Of a stretch of DNA of 20,676 nucleotides, positions 8,944 through 15,644 are shown piece by piece. Both the position numbers and the translations under genes were made by a program. The notes under the pieces are model-generated. The model saw nothing but the letters and a program-made list of their open reading frames with translations. It searched no databases and was not told where the DNA came from. Position 1 is the first letter of the stretch. Each line of letters opens with the position of its first letter. The stretch is from positions 1-20,676 of IMG/VR virus record IMGVR_UViG_3300017757_000213. One strand, given 5' to 3'. The stretch comes from a virus.

Positions 8944-8953
8944 AATGGATTGG
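8889..8953 (+). repeat. 13-bp direct repeat TAAAATGGATTGG spanning a gene junction
   Basis: TAAAATGGATTGG occurs at 8889-8901, inside the end of the 75-aa gene, and again at 8941-8953, where it supplies the stop TAA of that gene and the ATG of the next. The copies are 52 nt apart. The upstream copy encodes the KMDW of the docking-like motif and the downstream copy encodes the MDW start of the next protein. It may be a trace of a local duplication or chance. Confidence 0.5.
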
Positions 8954-9490
8954 GATAAGAAACAAGATGTAACAATGGATTTTCCACTCCATTCACATCA
9001 CGATGATAGATTAACAACAGTATTAACAGAATTAGTAGAATTATCAAATTTACTTTCTAACCATTTAGGAAGTAATATTGACCCTAATGAAAAGGCTACT
9101 AAACCAAAGAAAAAGAAAGGAGAAAAGGTAGATGTAGTTAGATTAACTGCTAAACCTATTGTTCAAAATATTGCTAAAGGATTTGTAAATACAAGAAAAG
9201 AGTCAAGAGATTTTACAGGCAGTTCTATTTCTAAGGAAGATTTTGACGATGAAGATGCTTCATTACAGGCTGATTCAATACAGGATGAAAAAATATTACC
9301 TGTTGCATTAGCAGTAGGTGGTGCATTAGCAAGTAGTAAAGATGTAGAAAAGAAGGCTGACCCTATGAGTACAAGTGAAGGAAAGGCTCTATTAACAACA
9401 TTACAAGAAGCAGCCAATAAACTTAGAAAGTATTTAATGACTACAAGAGTTTCTGCTTCTAATGCTCAAACGCCTTCTGATATGAGATAG
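8945..9490 (+). CDS. Hypothetical protein, 181 aa
   Basis: ATG 8945 is chosen over GTG 8933 because GGTGA (8936-8940) is spaced 5 nt from it and because it begins just after the previous stop. The N-terminus is His/Asp-rich (HSHHDDR), followed by a helix TTVLTELVELSNLLSN that resembles the LLLKELVERVKTIES helix of the preceding 75-aa protein. Then come a Lys-rich patch (KPKKKKGEK), an acidic patch, an Ala/Gly-rich helix (LPVALAVGGALAS, about residues 118-130, too short and weak to call a membrane span) and an amphipathic C-terminal helix. I do not recognise the family. The context suggests a head-assembly or minor virion protein, and it is co-transcribed with the ligase. Confidence 0.7.
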   Translation: MDWDKKQDVTMDFPLHSHHDDRLTTVLTELVELSNLLSNHLGSNIDPNEKATKPKKKKGEKVDVVRLTAKPIVQNIAKGFVNTRKESRDFTGSSISKEDFDDEDASLQADSIQDEKILPVALAVGGALASSKDVEKKADPMSTSEGKALLTTLQEAANKLRKYLMTTRVSASNAQTPSDMR

Positions 9491-9496
9491 GTGATT
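9489..9496 (+). promoter_or_regulatory. Shine-Dalgarno AGGTGATT that fixes a TTG start
   Basis: AGGTGATT overlaps the TAG stop of the preceding gene and lies 4 nt before TTG 9501 (7 nt counted from GGTG). There is no ATG at a suitable distance, so the ligase gene begins with TTG. The same AGGTGATT is repeated before the genes at 14717 and 15285. Confidence 0.7.
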
Positions 9497-9500
9497 AATA

Positions 9501-12008
9501 TTGCCCGTTACAGGAAGGATTGACCCATTATCAAGGGAAATTAGAATTCTTTATGATAAAGTTAGAATTGCATATCTTAGTGCAAGAGAAAGACCTAAAG
9601 ATTATAAAGATGAATGGGAAACCGTAGTCGAAAGATTACAAGAAAAATGGGATAGCCCTAAACCTATTGGAGATTTATTAAGAGAAAAATTATCGGAGTC
9701 TTTACTATTTAGTGATGAAGCAAAAGACCCTCAAGGTGCTAAAGCCAAGAGAATACATGATAATTTAAAAAATATACAAGAACAATCATCATTTTCAAAA
9801 GACCCATTTAGAAAAAAATATGGGGTTGAATTACCAAAAAAATTATTAGCAAATAAGGAAATATATGCTATATTTTTACATTGGGCATATAGAGAAGGGA
9901 GAGGTTCTTTAGATAATTGGAAAGAGTTTGGTAAATTAGAAGATAATTTTACAGAAGGTTATGTAGGGTTAGATTTAACAGATAAAGAAATATATGAATG
10001 GTTAGAAAAAAACTATGGTGAAGGGGTAGATATTAAAAGATTAAAATCTAAAATGCAAGCAGCGAGAGAATTACTTTACCAAGTTTTTACAAGTGAACAC
10101 AGTCCTGCTGAATGGCAACAATTAACAGATACTAAGAGAATTTTAAAAATGTTAAAGGAAGAAAAAGATACACTAAATGATTTTATTATTCCTAATAAAC
10201 CAATGTATAGAATTTTTGAAATAGATGATATGAAAGAATTAAAAGGTTTTACAGGAGAATATGTTGTACAGGAAAAATATGATGGTATGAGAATACAAAT
10301 TCATAAAAAGAAAGACATTAAAATATATTCGTATAATAATAGAGATATTACAAGTAAATTTGATAGACAAATTAAAATTTTACAAAATAAAGACTTCCCT
10401 GAATGTGTATTAGATGCTGAAGTAGTATTATATGAAAATGATGAGCCATTACATAGAGCCGATACTATTTCTTATATTAATTCAAAGAGAGATGATAAAG
10501 CATTTGAATTGAAGGTTCATGTATTTGATATAATGAAACTAAGGGGAGAACATATTTGGAAAAATAAACTTGAAGACAGATTAAGATTATTAATGGGAGA
10601 ATATACTAAACTTTCTGATAATTATTTACAATTCCCTACAAAATCAAATACAAGGTTTGCTGATTCTTTAGAAGAAATTGAAGAATATGCTAAGGTAATT
10701 ATGGAAAATCCAACATCGGAAGGTGTAATGATTAAAGATTCTAAATCGTCTTACATTGTAGGAAAAAAGAAAAATCCTAAATGGGTTAAATGGAAAAAAT
10801 TTGTTGATTTAGATTTACTTATATTAGATGTTAGAAAAAATAAAAACGGAACTTTTAGTTATACATTAGGTGCAGGTCCAGTAGGTGATGAAGAATATAA
10901 ACCTATTAAAAGATATAATAATAGAGATTATCTTTCAGTAGGTAAAGCACTCAATACAAAAATTAAATCTGAAATAGGTAAAATTATTAGAGTAAAGGTT
11001 GATGAAGTAAAGAAAACAAAGAATGGTTTTTCTGTATATAGTGCAAAGGTTATAGAAAAACCTGAAGTTACAGAACCTGAAAAAATTATTACTCTTGAAT
11101 TTTTATCTAAAGATAATAAAAAATCAGCATCTGATTATAATATAGAAGCGTTAAAGAAATCATATTCTATAACTGATAATATACATGGTGTTGTAGAACT
11201 GAATACAAGTATTGATACTGATGGTTTTGTATTTACAGGATTTTATCAAGATAACTTAATGGCTAAAAATGCTATTATAGATATTGATTTATGGAAGGAA
11301 GAATTAGGTAAAATCTATAAAAAAGATAGTGGTAAATTAATGTCTATTGTTTCCCAAATAGTTAATGAAAAAAATATTACTAAAAAAGAATTAATACAAG
11401 AAATAAATAAAAGAGCGCCTGATATTATTAAAAGAATGTTTAGTGATAAAAGTGATAAAGATTTAATCAGTTGGGTTAATGAAAGAGCAAAGACTTTTGG
11501 TATTTTATATAATTCTAAAACTAAGGTTTATTATTATGATGGGAAAACATTAATTAAATTACCAGAAACAGATTTTAATAAAATCGGTAAAGCGGAAGAT
11601 AAATACAAGATTTGGAAAAGAGAAGATGGCGACTTAAATTTTATTTATACAGTTAAAGGTAAAACCTTTATTTGGAGAATAGAACAAGATAATACAAAAG
11701 ATATTTATGAATTGTTCGGAAAAGCAACAAAATTTTTAGCCGAAATAGATGATAAACCTAACAAAACAAAAATGTTAGATGAAGGCAATATTAAATTAGG
11801 CGCACAAAGAGATGGTTATCACGAATATATATTAGAAGGTAAAATGTATAAAGGGAAATTTCATATTAGAGTAGTACCAATTATGGGTGAAAATAGATGG
11901 ATAGCATGGACAGGTTATGAAACTAAGCCAACCGATAAAGATAGTGATGAAGGAATGTGGAATTTAGATAAAGATAAATATAAATCTATTACATATTCTA
12001 ACGATTAA
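9501..12008 (+). CDS. ATP-dependent DNA ligase with a long C-terminal extension
   Basis: The product is 835 aa from TTG. Nucleotidyltransferase motifs are complete: motif I EKYDG with the adenylated Lys K259; SYNNRDIT; LDAEVV (motif III); HVFDIMKLRGE (IIIa); SEGVMIKD (IV); WVKWKKF (V). An OB-fold-like region (VDLDLLILDV to about residue 520) follows. Residues ~1-230 are helical and may include a DNA-binding domain. Residues ~530-835 are extra compared with archaeal/eukaryotic ligases of about 550-600 aa. They include a possible winged helix (about 625-680) and, at about 770-815, a module (EGKMYKGKFHIR then RWIAW) that faintly resembles the C-terminal half of LigD 3'-phosphoesterase domains. 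The enzyme should seal nicks. Its location among head genes, between portal and protease, is unusual and suggests a role linked to packaging or virion DNA. Confidence 0.88.
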   Translation: MPVTGRIDPLSREIRILYDKVRIAYLSARERPKDYKDEWETVVERLQEKWDSPKPIGDLLREKLSESLLFSDEAKDPQGAKAKRIHDNLKNIQEQSSFSKDPFRKKYGVELPKKLLANKEIYAIFLHWAYREGRGSLDNWKEFGKLEDNFTEGYVGLDLTDKEIYEWLEKNYGEGVDIKRLKSKMQAARELLYQVFTSEHSPAEWQQLTDTKRILKMLKEEKDTLNDFIIPNKPMYRIFEIDDMKELKGFTGEYVVQEKYDGMRIQIHKKKDIKIYSYNNRDITSKFDRQIKILQNKDFPECVLDAEVVLYENDEPLHRADTISYINSKRDDKAFELKVHVFDIMKLRGEHIWKNKLEDRLRLLMGEYTKLSDNYLQFPTKSNTRFADSLEEIEEYAKVIMENPTSEGVMIKDSKSSYIVGKKKNPKWVKWKKFVDLDLLILDVRKNKNGTFSYTLGAGPVGDEEYKPIKRYNNRDYLSVGKALNTKIKSEIGKIIRVKVDEVKKTKNGFSVYSAKVIEKPEVTEPEKIITLEFLSKDNKKSASDYNIEALKKSYSITDNIHGVVELNTSIDTDGFVFTGFYQDNLMAKNAIIDIDLWKEELGKIYKKDSGKLMSIVSQIVNEKNITKKELIQEINKRAPDIIKRMFSDKSDKDLISWVNERAKTFGILYNSKTKVYYYDGKTLIKLPETDFNKIGKAEDKYKIWKREDGDLNFIYTVKGKTFIWRIEQDNTKDIYELFGKATKFLAEIDDKPNKTKMLDEGNIKLGAQRDGYHEYILEGKMYKGKFHIRVVPIMGENRWIAWTGYETKPTDKDSDEGMWNLDKDKYKSITYSND

Positions 12009-12017
12009 GGGTTATTC

Positions 12018-12025
12018 TTTATATA
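12018..12025 (+). promoter_or_regulatory. Candidate archaeal TATA box of a leaderless protease/capsid transcript
   Basis: TTTATATA is centred about 28 nt before the ATG at 12050, in the 41-nt gap after the ligase gene. No Shine-Dalgarno-like sequence lies within 20 nt of that ATG, unlike almost every other gene here. In archaea, TATA boxes sit about 26-27 nt before the transcription start, so transcription would start at or next to the ATG, giving a leaderless mRNA. It would drive protease, scaffold and capsid genes. No clear BRE can be read in the AT-rich background. Confidence 0.5.
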
Positions 12026-12049
12026 GTTGAAAAAACAAATATAATACCA

Positions 12050-13333
12050 ATGAGTACCTTACAGGTAAAACCTATTAGATTAGGTAAATACCCTTCAAGC
12101 GGTTCTGAATTTGCTGTATTAAAGGGTACAGGAAAGGATTTAGTTATTGCTGGATATGCATCGGTTGATGTAGTAGATAAGCAAAACGATTTAATTACAT
12201 TAGAAGCACTTAATGATGCTGCTTCTAAATTTATGAAGAGTGATTATAAAAATGTAATGATTACTCATTCAAATGTACAAGTAGGAGAAGTAATTGATTC
12301 CTACACAGACACAAAAGGCAATTTGTTAAAGACAGGTTGTGATGATACAGGATTCTTTGTAGTTATTAAAATGAGAAGTGATATTGAAAAAGCGAAAGAA
12401 GTTGCAAGAGATATTAAGCGAGGCAAACTTCGTTCTTTTAGTATCGGTGGACAGGCTATTAATAAGCATAATGTTCACGACCCCGATATAGGAACATACA
12501 AAGAAATAGATAAATTAGAACTCCATGAGATTACAATTTGTGAAGAAGGGATAAACCCTGAAGCCAAATTTGAAATTGTGAAGGAAAATAAAAATAAAGG
12601 AAGTGAAAAAATGACCGATGAAATTAGTAAAGCATTAAGCGAATTTGAAGATATTGTAGGCCAATTAAGAAATCAAATTAACAACGATTCAGTAGTTAAA
12701 GAAGATGACGAAGAAATGGCTGAAGAAACAATGAGCGAAGAAACAATGAGCGAATCTCCAGAAATGGTAGACGATGAAGAAGATTTGTCCTATAAGGCTG
12801 AATCCGTAGACGATGATGAAGAAGATATGGCAGAAGAAAAGAAAGCCAATGATTCTACTGTTTATGGACACAATGCAACAGGACAAAAAATGGGCGAAAG
12901 TAATCTAACAGGAAGATTTGATTCCGAGTTTAGTGAATTTATTGCTCGTAAATCAGCATCTCTTAATTCTCTTGACCTAAGTGAAGAAAATGTCGCAAAG
13001 GCATATTCACAATTTAAGGCTGAGAGAGAAGAAGCAAGAGCATATGATTTGATTAAGAATGAATTTGAAGCACGATATAATGCAGAAATTAAGGCTGAAG
13101 CAAACATGATTGCTAAAGAAAACTATGACGCAAGTGCTGAAGTAAATGCTCTAAAGAATGAGTTTGCTGAACTCCGCAAATCTCTTCAATCAAATAATGA
13201 AGTAATTGCAAAGCAAGTTACACAAGCAACAACTCCAACAGGACTATCAGATGATGTAATCTCAAAGATGAACAATATCGGTGAAATGTCTTGGGATGAA
13301 ATTAATGACCTTGTTCGAGAGGTACAAGGCTGA
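12050..13333 (+). CDS. Prohead maturation protease (S78/XkdF-like) fused to acidic scaffold domain
   Basis: The product is 427 aa. Residues ~20-185 are the protease: VIAGYASVDVVDKQNDLI is the opening strand typical of phage prohead proteases, MITHSNVQVGEV holds the catalytic His H73, LRSFSIGG the nucleophile (S131 most likely), and ELHEIT (157-162) the conserved acidic/His strand. Residues ~188-427 form a second part: a helix, a very acidic low-complexity stretch (about 215-270), a coiled-coil-like region (about 320-390) and a terminal peptide SWDEINDLV. That is the layout of a delta/scaffold domain that fills the prohead and is then degraded. No SD precedes the ATG, so a leaderless transcript is likely. 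An internal in-frame start at 12611 has its own strong signal. The gene sits directly before the MCP, as expected. Confidence 0.9.
   Translation: MSTLQVKPIRLGKYPSSGSEFAVLKGTGKDLVIAGYASVDVVDKQNDLITLEALNDAASKFMKSDYKNVMITHSNVQVGEVIDSYTDTKGNLLKTGCDDTGFFVVIKMRSDIEKAKEVARDIKRGKLRSFSIGGQAINKHNVHDPDIGTYKEIDKLELHEITICEEGINPEAKFEIVKENKNKGSEKMTDEISKALSEFEDIVGQLRNQINNDSVVKEDDEEMAEETMSEETMSESPEMVDDEEDLSYKAESVDDDEEDMAEEKKANDSTVYGHNATGQKMGESNLTGRFDSEFSEFIARKSASLNSLDLSEENVAKAYSQFKAEREEARAYDLIKNEFEARYNAEIKAEANMIAKENYDASAEVNALKNEFAELRKSLQSNNEVIAKQVTQATTPTGLSDDVISKMNNIGEMSWDEINDLVREVQG
12596..12610 (+). promoter_or_regulatory. Internal ribosome-binding site AAAGGAAGTGAAAAA for a nested scaffold
   Basis: AAAGGAAGTGAAAAA directly precedes an in-frame ATG at 12611. 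The same 15 bases occur before the MCP start (13357-13371), followed there by one T and the ATG. Both are also preceded by AAAAATAAA. Because the protease start itself has no SD, this is the only recognisable initiation signal in the gene. Confidence 0.6.
12611..13333 (+). CDS. Nested in-frame scaffold protein, internal start within the protease gene
   Basis: ATG 12611 is residue 188 of the protease fusion and would give a 240-aa protein (MTDEISKALSEFEDIVGQL at the start) consisting only of the acidic, coiled-coil scaffold part and its terminal docking-like peptide. Initiation here is supported by the AAAGGAAGTGAAAAA signal shared with the MCP. This is the same arrangement as lambda C/Nu3, where a scaffold is made in excess from an internal start of the protease gene. 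The boundary coincides with the predicted end of the protease domain. Expression is inferred from sequence and not shown. Confidence 0.55.
   Translation: MTDEISKALSEFEDIVGQLRNQINNDSVVKEDDEEMAEETMSEETMSESPEMVDDEEDLSYKAESVDDDEEDMAEEKKANDSTVYGHNATGQKMGESNLTGRFDSEFSEFIARKSASLNSLDLSEENVAKAYSQFKAEREEARAYDLIKNEFEARYNAEIKAEANMIAKENYDASAEVNALKNEFAELRKSLQSNNEVIAKQVTQATTPTGLSDDVISKMNNIGEMSWDEINDLVREVQG
12722..12751 (+). repeat. Tandem 15-bp duplication in the acidic scaffold stretch
   Basis: GAAGAAACAATGAGC is repeated exactly twice in tandem and encodes EETMS twice. It lies in the low-complexity acidic part of the scaffold and keeps the reading frame, so it probably arose by slippage. Confidence 0.85.
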
Positions 13334-13347
13334 TTCTAATAGAATCA
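13331..13347 (+). other. Perfect 7-bp hairpin between scaffold and MCP genes
   Basis: TGATTCT-AAT-AGAATCA is a perfect inverted repeat with a 3-nt loop. It starts at the protease stop codon TGA and ends 12 nt before the GGAAGTG signal of the MCP. An A-rich tract follows, not a U tract, so it does not look like a terminator. An mRNA processing or stabilising site for the capsid message, or a protein-binding operator, would fit better. Confidence 0.5.
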
Positions 13348-13356
13348 AAAATAAAA

Positions 13357-13371
13357 AAAGGAAGTGAAAAA
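13357..13371 (+). promoter_or_regulatory. Ribosome-binding site of the MCP, copy of the internal scaffold site
   Basis: AAAGGAAGTGAAAAA is identical to bases 12596-12610. GTG of the motif is 6 nt from ATG 13373, matching the spacing of the GGTG sites elsewhere, and this decides the ATG over the in-frame GTG inside the motif. Confidence 0.65.
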
Positions 13372-13372
13372 T

Positions 13373-14686
13373 ATGACAGGAATTAATAAAATTAGAACAA
13401 TACAAGATTTAGAGGCTGCAACCTATGGCGCATCATTTGGTAATAATAGTCTTTTGAAGGCTTTTGGAACAGGTGCTGGAGTTTCTCAAGGAATTCATAG
13501 CGATTCAAATGCAGCAGGTGGATTTACCCCAAACGCTCTATATAATTTAGTATATGGACAGAAAGTTTGGTCTATGCTAAACCGTGAAATTAACGCATTT
13601 GCTATGCTACCTAAAAAACCATGGTCTTCAAGTGGCTGGAGAGTTATGATAGAAAGAGCATTGGGTGGACAAGGTGATTTGATTGATATTACTAAAGGTT
13701 CAAACACACAAGCAGGAAATGTGACAGAAGGAAGAATTGGTGGTGTACCAGAAAACGCAAGTTTTACCAATACTAATACAACTGCTTTTTCTCCTATTGC
13801 ACCAAAGTATGAAACACTATTCGTTTCTCCTAAAACTATTGCACATCAATTCGAGATTTCTGAATTGGCTGCTGCAATGGCAAAGATTGATGATGGAATT
13901 GGTGATATTATGGCTGCTTATAGAGAAGAAGTCGGTGTAACTCACGCTGAAATGATGAACCATATGCTATTAACTCCATTGGAATCTAAGTCTGATGGTG
14001 CAGGTGGAATTGTTGCAGGTGTAGAAAACAACCTTCATTCTCTTTACGAAGTTGTTACTTCAAAGGCTGAATTAGATGCTGCACATTCCGGTGGTTTGTT
14101 TGCTGGTGGTCTATCAACAAACATGAAGACTCTATATGGAAAAGATAGAACTGCTACTGCTAATAATCCATGGATGGATTCATATGTATCTTATGGTGAT
14201 TATGCAAGTCGAAGACCACTAACTCTTAATTTGCTAAATACTGCTCTAAGAGAATTGCAAATTCGTGGTGGTTCTCCAAAGGTTCTACTAACAGGATATG
14301 ATACAATTCAAGCATTGGGAGAACTTCTACAATCTCAAGAAAGATTCATGGGAAGAACTGAAGTTATGCCTACTGTAAATGGTATCAAAGGTGTAAAGGG
14401 TAGAGAAATTGGATTTAAGGTTGCTACTTATCACGATATTCCTATTATTCCTTGTAAGGAAATGGGAAGTACCGGAAGTGGTGCAGGTCTATCAGATATA
14501 TTTATTCTTGATACAGACCATTTGCACTTTGCTACATTGAAGCCAACTGAATATTTTGAAACTGGTATTGATTCCGGTGACCCATTTTCGGTTGATGGTC
14601 TAAGAAACAAGGGTATGTATCGTACCATTGGTGAAGTAGTTTGTACATATTTGAAAGCACAAGGAAAGATTACAAACCTATCTTGA
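13373..14686 (+). CDS. Major capsid protein, HK97 fold
   Basis: The product is 437 aa from ATG 13373, preferred over GTG 13364 because AAAGGAAGTGA is correctly spaced from the ATG. Identification rests on position directly after the protease/scaffold, length, composition (rich in Gly, Ala, Thr, Asn, few charged tracts) and HK97-like order: an N-terminal arm, a Gly-rich loop region (about 95-130, likely E-loop), a long spine-helix region (ISELAAAMAKIDDGIGDIMAAYREEVG, in two parts) and a C-terminal A-domain-like part with FILDTDHLHFATLKP. A protease in the operon suggests that an N-terminal segment is removed on maturation; the cut site cannot be read. Leucine codons avoid TTA, unlike neighbouring genes, consistent with very high expression. 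GGTTTTTAATT after the stop could give partial termination. Confidence 0.88.
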   Translation: MTGINKIRTIQDLEAATYGASFGNNSLLKAFGTGAGVSQGIHSDSNAAGGFTPNALYNLVYGQKVWSMLNREINAFAMLPKKPWSSSGWRVMIERALGGQGDLIDITKGSNTQAGNVTEGRIGGVPENASFTNTNTTAFSPIAPKYETLFVSPKTIAHQFEISELAAAMAKIDDGIGDIMAAYREEVGVTHAEMMNHMLLTPLESKSDGAGGIVAGVENNLHSLYEVVTSKAELDAAHSGGLFAGGLSTNMKTLYGKDRTATANNPWMDSYVSYGDYASRRPLTLNLLNTALRELQIRGGSPKVLLTGYDTIQALGELLQSQERFMGRTEVMPTVNGIKGVKGREIGFKVATYHDIPIIPCKEMGSTGSGAGLSDIFILDTDHLHFATLKPTEYFETGIDSGDPFSVDGLRNKGMYRTIGEVVCTYLKAQGKITNLS

Positions 14687-14704
14687 GGTTTTTAATTAAA
14701 TAAA

Positions 14705-14712
14705 AGGTGATT
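14705..14712 (+). promoter_or_regulatory. Shine-Dalgarno AGGTGATT
   Basis: AGGTGATT lies 4 nt before ATG 14717. It is the third exact copy of this octamer used as a ribosome site in the window. Confidence 0.7.
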
Positions 14713-14716
14713 AATA

Positions 14717-15274
14717 ATGACAAATACACTTACATTAATAGAAGACCATTTAGGTTCTGATGCACCAAGAGTTATGGGTACTGAATATATTGTAGACGCA
14801 CTTATAGATGTTACAAGTTTTAACAGTTCAACAGTAACAACTGTTGATTTTGTTGCTTCTGCAAATACTCTTACTTATAAATCTGGAAACGCTTTACCAA
14901 AAATAGTAGTAGGACAAGGAATTACAATTAGTAATGCAGCAACAGGGGCAAATGATGGTGCTACAACAGTTACAGCAGTTTCAGGTAATACAATTACTTT
15001 AGGTGCATTGGATTCGGATGCAACAGATGATGAGATTACATTAATTCTTGATTCAGAAGCAATACCATATGCTGATTTTGGTCTTAGTACAGTATCACAA
15101 GTAGTAATAACTGGACAAGAAGAACAACTTCTTAATTGGAGAGTATCTTTGGGTTCAAGAGGACTTAGTGAAATTGCAGACCATTTGGTTTTAAGATGTT
15201 TAGTTGCATCAACAGGGGCTGCGGCTTCCGGTGGCGCTGGACATATTAAAGTTAGATTGCATGGACAAATTTAA
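14717..15274 (+). CDS. Putative capsid decoration/cement or structural protein
   Basis: The product is 185 aa, rich in Thr, Ala, Gly, Val and Ser, with alternating hydrophobic strands and almost no long helices, as in small beta-rich virion proteins. Residues ~48-112 hold a compact beta unit (VVGQGITISNAATG, TTVTAVSGNTITLG) of the kind often seen in phage surface proteins. The C-terminal part (TGQEEQLLNWRVSLGSRGLSEIADH) is a second domain ending in a Gly/Ala-rich strand pair. It follows the MCP directly with a strong AGGTGATT site, which is where decoration proteins usually lie. I recognise no specific family. A head-fibre or minor capsid role is an alternative. Confidence 0.7.
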   Translation: MTNTLTLIEDHLGSDAPRVMGTEYIVDALIDVTSFNSSTVTTVDFVASANTLTYKSGNALPKIVVGQGITISNAATGANDGATTVTAVSGNTITLGALDSDATDDEITLILDSEAIPYADFGLSTVSQVVITGQEEQLLNWRVSLGSRGLSEIADHLVLRCLVASTGAAASGGAGHIKVRLHGQI

Positions 15275-15281
15275 GGTGATT
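15274..15281 (+). promoter_or_regulatory. Shine-Dalgarno AGGTGATT that fixes a TTG start
   Basis: AGGTGATT overlaps the last base of the preceding TAA stop and lies 3 nt before TTG 15285 (6 nt counted from GGTG). No ATG is suitably placed. Confidence 0.65.
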
Positions 15282-15284
15282 TAA

Positions 15285-15620
15285 TTGGTAGAAGTTAGAT
15301 ATACTTTAGGAATGTGCCGAATTTACGGTAGTGAATACAATAATACTTGGCGAGAAGTTAGTCCACAAGTTCTCTTTAAAGTTAAGGGTGCTGCTGGTTG
15401 GGAAATTAGAGGCGAGGAAACTACTGAAACAGTAGAAATTGTTGAAGAATCAGTTGAAGAATTGGTTGAAGAAACAGTAGAAATTGTTGATGAAGATGTT
15501 GATTTGTCTATACTAACAAAGAAAGAATTACAGAAACTTTGTGATGAAAAAGGTCTTGAATACAAGGGCTTCGATAACAAATCTGTATTAATTTCTTTGC
15601 TTTCTGATGAAGAAGAGTAA
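15285..15620 (+). CDS. Small acidic protein with C-terminal SAP/HeH-like helix-extended-helix
   Basis: The product is 111 aa from TTG. Residues 1-43 form a short beta-rich part (VRYTLGMCRIYG, VLFKVKGAAGWEI). Residues ~44-75 are an acidic Val/Glu repeat (ETVEIVEESVEELVEETVE). Residues ~76-108 (LTKKELQKLCDEKGL then NKSVLISLL) match the helix-extended loop-helix pattern of SAP, HeH/LEM or Rho-N-like domains, which often bind nucleic acid or act as interaction modules and are common in small phage head-region proteins. Exact function is unknown. The gene precedes the GC-rich hairpin and may be the last gene of the capsid transcript. Confidence 0.75.
   Translation: MVEVRYTLGMCRIYGSEYNNTWREVSPQVLFKVKGAAGWEIRGEETTETVEIVEESVEELVEETVEIVDEDVDLSILTKKELQKLCDEKGLEYKGFDNKSVLISLLSDEEE
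15426..15490 (+). repeat. 20-bp direct repeat inside the acidic Val/Glu tract
   Basis: GAAACAGTAGAAATTGTTGA occurs exactly at 15426-15445 and 15471-15490, 45 nt apart and in the same frame. It encodes ETVEIV twice, in an internally repeated acidic linker that probably expanded by duplication. Confidence 0.85.
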
Positions 15621-15644
15621 ATAAAAATATAATATAATTGAATA

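Noticed and set aside
9300-9340. Ala/Gly-rich LPVALAVGGALAS as a membrane segment (holin-like)
   Set aside because: It is only about 13 residues long with charges on both sides, too short for a span.
13737-13940. Plus-strand 67-aa ORF inside the capsid gene
   Set aside because: It is in another frame of the MCP, has no ribosome site and an implausible Leu-rich composition.
14687-14700. T-rich GGTTTTTAATTAAA after the MCP as a terminator
   Set aside because: The run has only five Ts, no stem, and the next gene follows at once with a strong ribosome site; in this AT-rich sequence it is not distinctive.
15628-15639. TATAATATAATT as a promoter for the 102-aa gene
   Set aside because: A start ~25 nt downstream would fall inside the hairpin, and AT-rich intergenic sequence makes the match weak.
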